Assembly (NCBI RefSeq): GCF_018619475.1
Contig: NZ_JAHFZG010000010.1
Coordinates: 51,802 to 115,801 of the forward strand
Source: Rhodomicrobium sp. Az07
GTDB lineage: Bacteria > Pseudomonadota > Alphaproteobacteria > Rhizobiales > Rhodomicrobiaceae
Reading direction: 5' to 3'
DNA: 64,000 nt
Shown here: positions 61,958-64,000 of the stretch, piece after piece
Numbering within the stretch: the first letter of the stretch is position 1
How the letters are laid out: each line of letters opens with the position of its first letter
Made by a program: the position numbers and the translations under genes
The notes under the pieces: generated by a model
What the model saw: only the letters and a program-made list of their open reading frames with translations
Databases searched by the model: none
Told to the model about the DNA's origin: nothing

Positions 61958-63373
61958 CTAGCGATGCCATCTCGATCCGGACGGCGCGTTCGAGCCGTGG
62001 ATGTTGGTGTGGCAGTTCTGGCAGGCTTGGCCAACCAGGCGACGATTGTTGGCGCCAGTGCCACCATCGGCAGGCGTGGTGCTCAGGCCAATCAAGCCCG
62101 GGTGCAACCCTCCGACGTGACACCGCTGGCAGAGCCGCTGACGCGCCACCACGAGCAGGCTGTTGTGCATGGAGCCGTGCGGTTCGTGGCAGTTCATGCA
62201 GTTCTCGCGAACCGGCGGATGTTCGAACAGGAACGGACCGCGCTTGTCGGCATGGCACTGGTAGCAGGTGTCGTTGACGGTCGCTTCCTTGAGCATCGCC
62301 GTTTCCGATGCGCTGCCGTGCGGGTTGTGACAGCTTGAGCAGCTGATCTTGCCCTCGATCATCGGCATGTGTGCGGAGCGGAGGCTCTGCGCGCGGCGAT
62401 CCTTGTGGCACTGGAAGCAGGTGTCCTGAACGGTGCCCTTCGCGAGCTGGAAGCGCGGCGAAGTCTTGCGCATGACGGTGTGGCAGTCCGTGCAGGCGAC
62501 GTCGCGCGTCTCGTGCGTGCTGCCCTTCCAGTAGGTGCGGTCGTTCTTCTCGTGGCAACCGAGGCAGACGGCGTTCGTGTCAGCGACGGACGTGCGCGGA
62601 TCGGATTTGCGGAACGACCTGATGCCGCCGCCGAGACGTCCGCCGCCGCCGTTCACGTGCGCCGATGCGGGGCCGTGGCAGGTTTCGCAGTCCATCTTGC
62701 CTTTCGGCGTGTCCTTGCCCGCGTGGAAGTTGCGGCCCATCACGGTGAGCTTGAACTCATCGAAGAGATAGGCGTGGCAGACCTTGCACGGCTCCGAGCC
62801 GACATAATAGCGGCCTTCCGGATCGTCGGCGGCGGGGCGGATCATCGCCGCCTGGCCGTCAGCGGCTGAAGCGGCTTTCGCGGCCGGGACCGATTCCGCC
62901 ACCATGATGAGATGCTCGGTTTCGGCATCGGCTGCACCGCTTGACCGGCGTGAGCCACCGACGAGACCGGCTTCCGGCGTGAACAGCGCATTGTTGAGAA
63001 GCGCCTTCGCGGGCGTCGTCTTCGTCGACGACAGTCCGGAGTGCGGGTTGGCACCCATGCTTCCGTGCGGGTTCTTTGCTCCGTGCGCGCTCTTTGCTCC
63101 GCGCGCGCTCTTCGCGCCATGAGCGCCAGCCGAGCCCATGCCCGAGATGTCGGGATGGCCCGCCGGGAGCGGCTTGTCGCCGGCCTGGGACTGCATCGCA
63201 TACATGAAGACGTCGGAGCCGATGGCTGCGCTTTGCCCGGCACTCGCTTGCCCTGTAGCTAAAGCGACCAGAAGGCCGATTGCTGGCAGGGTCCAGATCG
63301 TTCGCAGTGGAAGGCGCAGCCGCCTCCGCACCGGCTCTTCACACGAAGAGCCGGCCAAATTCGAGAAAAACAT
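61958..63373 (-). CDS. pioA: Decaheme c-type cytochrome PioA (MtrA-like)
   Basis: A 471-aa periplasmic/outer-membrane cytochrome with exactly ten CxxCH heme sites, starting at residues 196, 229, 270, 294, 319, 345, 370, 392, 415 and 451, in the MtrA-like C-terminal 280 residues. It has a signal peptide (cleavage near ASA, residue 45). Between them lies about 140 residues of low-complexity sequence, with a His/Gly/Ala/Lys repeat (GAHGAKSARGAKSAHGAK, residues 83-100), an extension not found in Shewanella MtrA but present in PioA of Rhodopseudomonas. It would pass electrons from an extracellular donor through PioB. ATG 63373 follows GGAGGGGG 6 nt upstream. Confidence 0.94.
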   Translation of the reverse strand: MFFSNLAGSSCEEPVRRRLRLPLRTIWTLPAIGLLVALATGQASAGQSAAIGSDVFMYAMQSQAGDKPLPAGHPDISGMGSAGAHGAKSARGAKSAHGAKNPHGSMGANPHSGLSSTKTTPAKALLNNALFTPEAGLVGGSRRSSGAADAETEHLIMVAESVPAAKAASAADGQAAMIRPAADDPEGRYYVGSEPCKVCHAYLFDEFKLTVMGRNFHAGKDTPKGKMDCETCHGPASAHVNGGGGRLGGGIRSFRKSDPRTSVADTNAVCLGCHEKNDRTYWKGSTHETRDVACTDCHTVMRKTSPRFQLAKGTVQDTCFQCHKDRRAQSLRSAHMPMIEGKISCSSCHNPHGSASETAMLKEATVNDTCYQCHADKRGPFLFEHPPVRENCMNCHEPHGSMHNSLLVVARQRLCQRCHVGGLHPGLIGLSTTPADGGTGANNRRLVGQACQNCHTNIHGSNAPSGSRWHR

Positions 63374-63523
63374 TACGCCCCCTCCTTGCCCGTTTCTGCA
63401 CGCGCGGACCGGATTGAGAAGCGGTCCTTTGTCGCTTGTAAATTACGCGCGCTGGTCAGATTATTACGAACAGGCAATCATATACGCAAGATCGCTTTCA
63501 ATCGTTCTTTGGGCGCTGGAACG

Positions 63524-63564
63524 ATTATAAAGAAATATCGGAACCGATGTTGCAGTATCGCAAC
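63524..63564 (-). promoter_or_regulatory. Candidate pio promoter with FixK/Fnr-type dyad
   Basis: On the minus strand a perfect TATAAT occupies 63529-63524. Upstream the 5-bp dyad GTTGC-N6-GCAAC spans 63564-63549; its core TTGC-N6-GCAA fits the FixK2-type consensus TTG(A/C)-N6-(T/G)CAA. Placing +1 near 63517 puts the dyad centre near -40, the class II activator position. There is no good -35 hexamer, as expected for an activated promoter. It lies about 150 nt upstream of the pioA start. This is inference from sequence only. Confidence 0.55.
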
Positions 63565-63854
63565 AAAAATTCAAAACTCAGTAACTTATGCGACGAGAAA
63601 TACTATTTTCGGTTGCGGATATAGCTGTATTACAAGTTAAGATTGCACCTGAAGACATGCAGCGCGCGCGTGAACCGAGGGATTGCCATCGGGGTGATCG
63701 AATCACCTCTAGCGAGGCTGTGGGGGAATGCTGCGGAAGACCGTGCGACCAAGCGGCGCCGAACCTCGTATCGCGGAGGTGACACAGGTACGCAGGCTCG
63801 GCTTGGCAGGCGTCAGTCGTGCGCGCCGAGATTCGATCTGGCATAGAACCGGAT

Positions 63855-63881
63855 CCGATCAGGTTGACCCAACCCGATTGG
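63855..63881. repeat. Imperfect 12-bp palindrome near the window end
   Basis: Arms 63855-63866 and 63870-63881 pair with two G-U type mismatches and a 3-nt loop. It may be an intergenic palindrome or part of the boundary of the element starting nearby. Confidence 0.45.
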
Positions 63882-63962
63882 AACGGGCTCTAGGAAGTGT
63901 GGACTCTTGGGATTCCCAAGGGCAAGCAAATCAGATTCAAGGCTGTCATTTGGGAGGCAGCC

Positions 63963-64000
63963 ATGGGTGTTCTGGACCGTCTGGTTCTTCGAGACGATCA
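63963..64000 (+). CDS. Start of a probable IS5-type transposase (truncated by the window)
   Basis: Only 12 codons are visible (MGVLDRLVLRDD). This resembles the first residues of IS5-group transposases, which commonly have LxDxQW soon after the start. GGGAGGCAGCC immediately upstream contains a good Shine-Dalgarno. The assignment rests on a very short peptide and on the change in sequence around 63845-63900, so it is tentative. Confidence 0.4.
   Translation, partial: MGVLDRLVLRDD

Larger units (their letters stand above)
63374..63962. other. pio upstream region and IS left flank
   Basis: No supportable gene lies in these 589 bases. The part next to pioA (63374-63600) is AT-richer than its surroundings and contains the promoter candidates. 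From about 63845 the sequence changes character, with a palindrome (63855-63881) and then the leader of a transposase. Small open frames on both strands lack conserved sequence. Confidence 0.5.

Noticed and set aside
63588..63846. Small open frames upstream of pioA
   Set aside because: They overlap each other on both strands, lack convincing ribosome sites and conserved sequence, and lie in a likely regulatory and IS-flank region.

Overview
The window is a high-GC alphaproteobacterial chromosome segment whose gene orders are typical of Hyphomicrobiales: rpoZ-rsh-pyrE-pdxJ-acpS, aroA-cmk-rpsA-sppA-ihfB, trpF-trpB-trpA-accD-folC, ilvB-ilvH-ilvC and the cytochrome c maturation genes ccmI-E-F-H. 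The right end carries a pioABC-type locus: a decaheme cytochrome (PioA/MtrA-like), an outer-membrane beta-barrel (PioB/MtrB-like) and a twin-arginine-exported high-potential iron-sulfur protein (PioC). This combination is known from phototrophic Fe(II) oxidizers such as Rhodopseudomonas palustris TIE-1 and Rhodomicrobium, so an anoxygenic purple non-sulfur phototroph close to Rhodomicrobium is the most likely source (inference; no 16S gene is present).

Layout. 0-4.4 kb: gltX and a comEC-type membrane protein transcribed divergently, then a small lipoprotein. 4.8-11.6 kb: an AlaC-type aminotransferase, the SbcCD nuclease and a methylmalonyl-CoA decarboxylase-like enzyme. 11.6-17 kb (minus strand): rpoZ, rsh, pyrE, a DUF2062 gene, pdxJ and acpS. 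17-21.6 kb: a glycine-rich stress-type protein, a small coiled-coil gene, meaB, a pyroglutamyl peptidase, a short Tat-exported parallel-repeat protein, and a clearly AT-rich foreign-looking gene. 21.6-28 kb (minus): a class A PBP, UDP-glucose dehydrogenase and a trehalose-6-phosphate synthase fused to a membrane-bound extracytoplasmic module. 28-33 kb: a GST-like gene, serB, a TPR gene built from near-identical 144-bp repeats, and miaA. 33-39.6 kb: ilvBHC, a VapBC module, an unknown conserved gene and leuB. 39.9-46 kb: a GT4 glycosyltransferase, the ccm operon and a DUF1150 gene. 46.2 kb: tRNA-Ala(GGC). 46.6-58.4 kb: a FYDLN-acid protein, then aromatic, nucleotide, translation, tryptophan and fatty-acid/folate genes. 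58.5-63.6 kb (minus): pioA-pioB-(496 bp)-pioC. 63.9-64 kb: the start of what looks like an IS5-type transposase.

How it works together. The CcmIEFH proteins attach heme to c-type cytochromes, and the ten-heme PioA is an obvious client. PioA and PioB would move electrons from extracellular Fe(II) or a solid donor across the outer membrane, and PioC would carry them through the periplasm towards the photosynthetic reaction centre. Upstream of pioA a perfect TATAAT hexamer lies just downstream of a TTGC-N6-GCAA dyad centred near -40, the arrangement expected for class II activation by a FixK/Fnr-family regulator.

Most worth a second look: the promoter and long structured gap of the pio locus, the AT-rich orphan gene at 20647-21591, the OtsA fusion, the TPR repeat gene, an Asp-to-Glu change in the Mg-ThDP motif of IlvB, and several strong intergenic palindromes.
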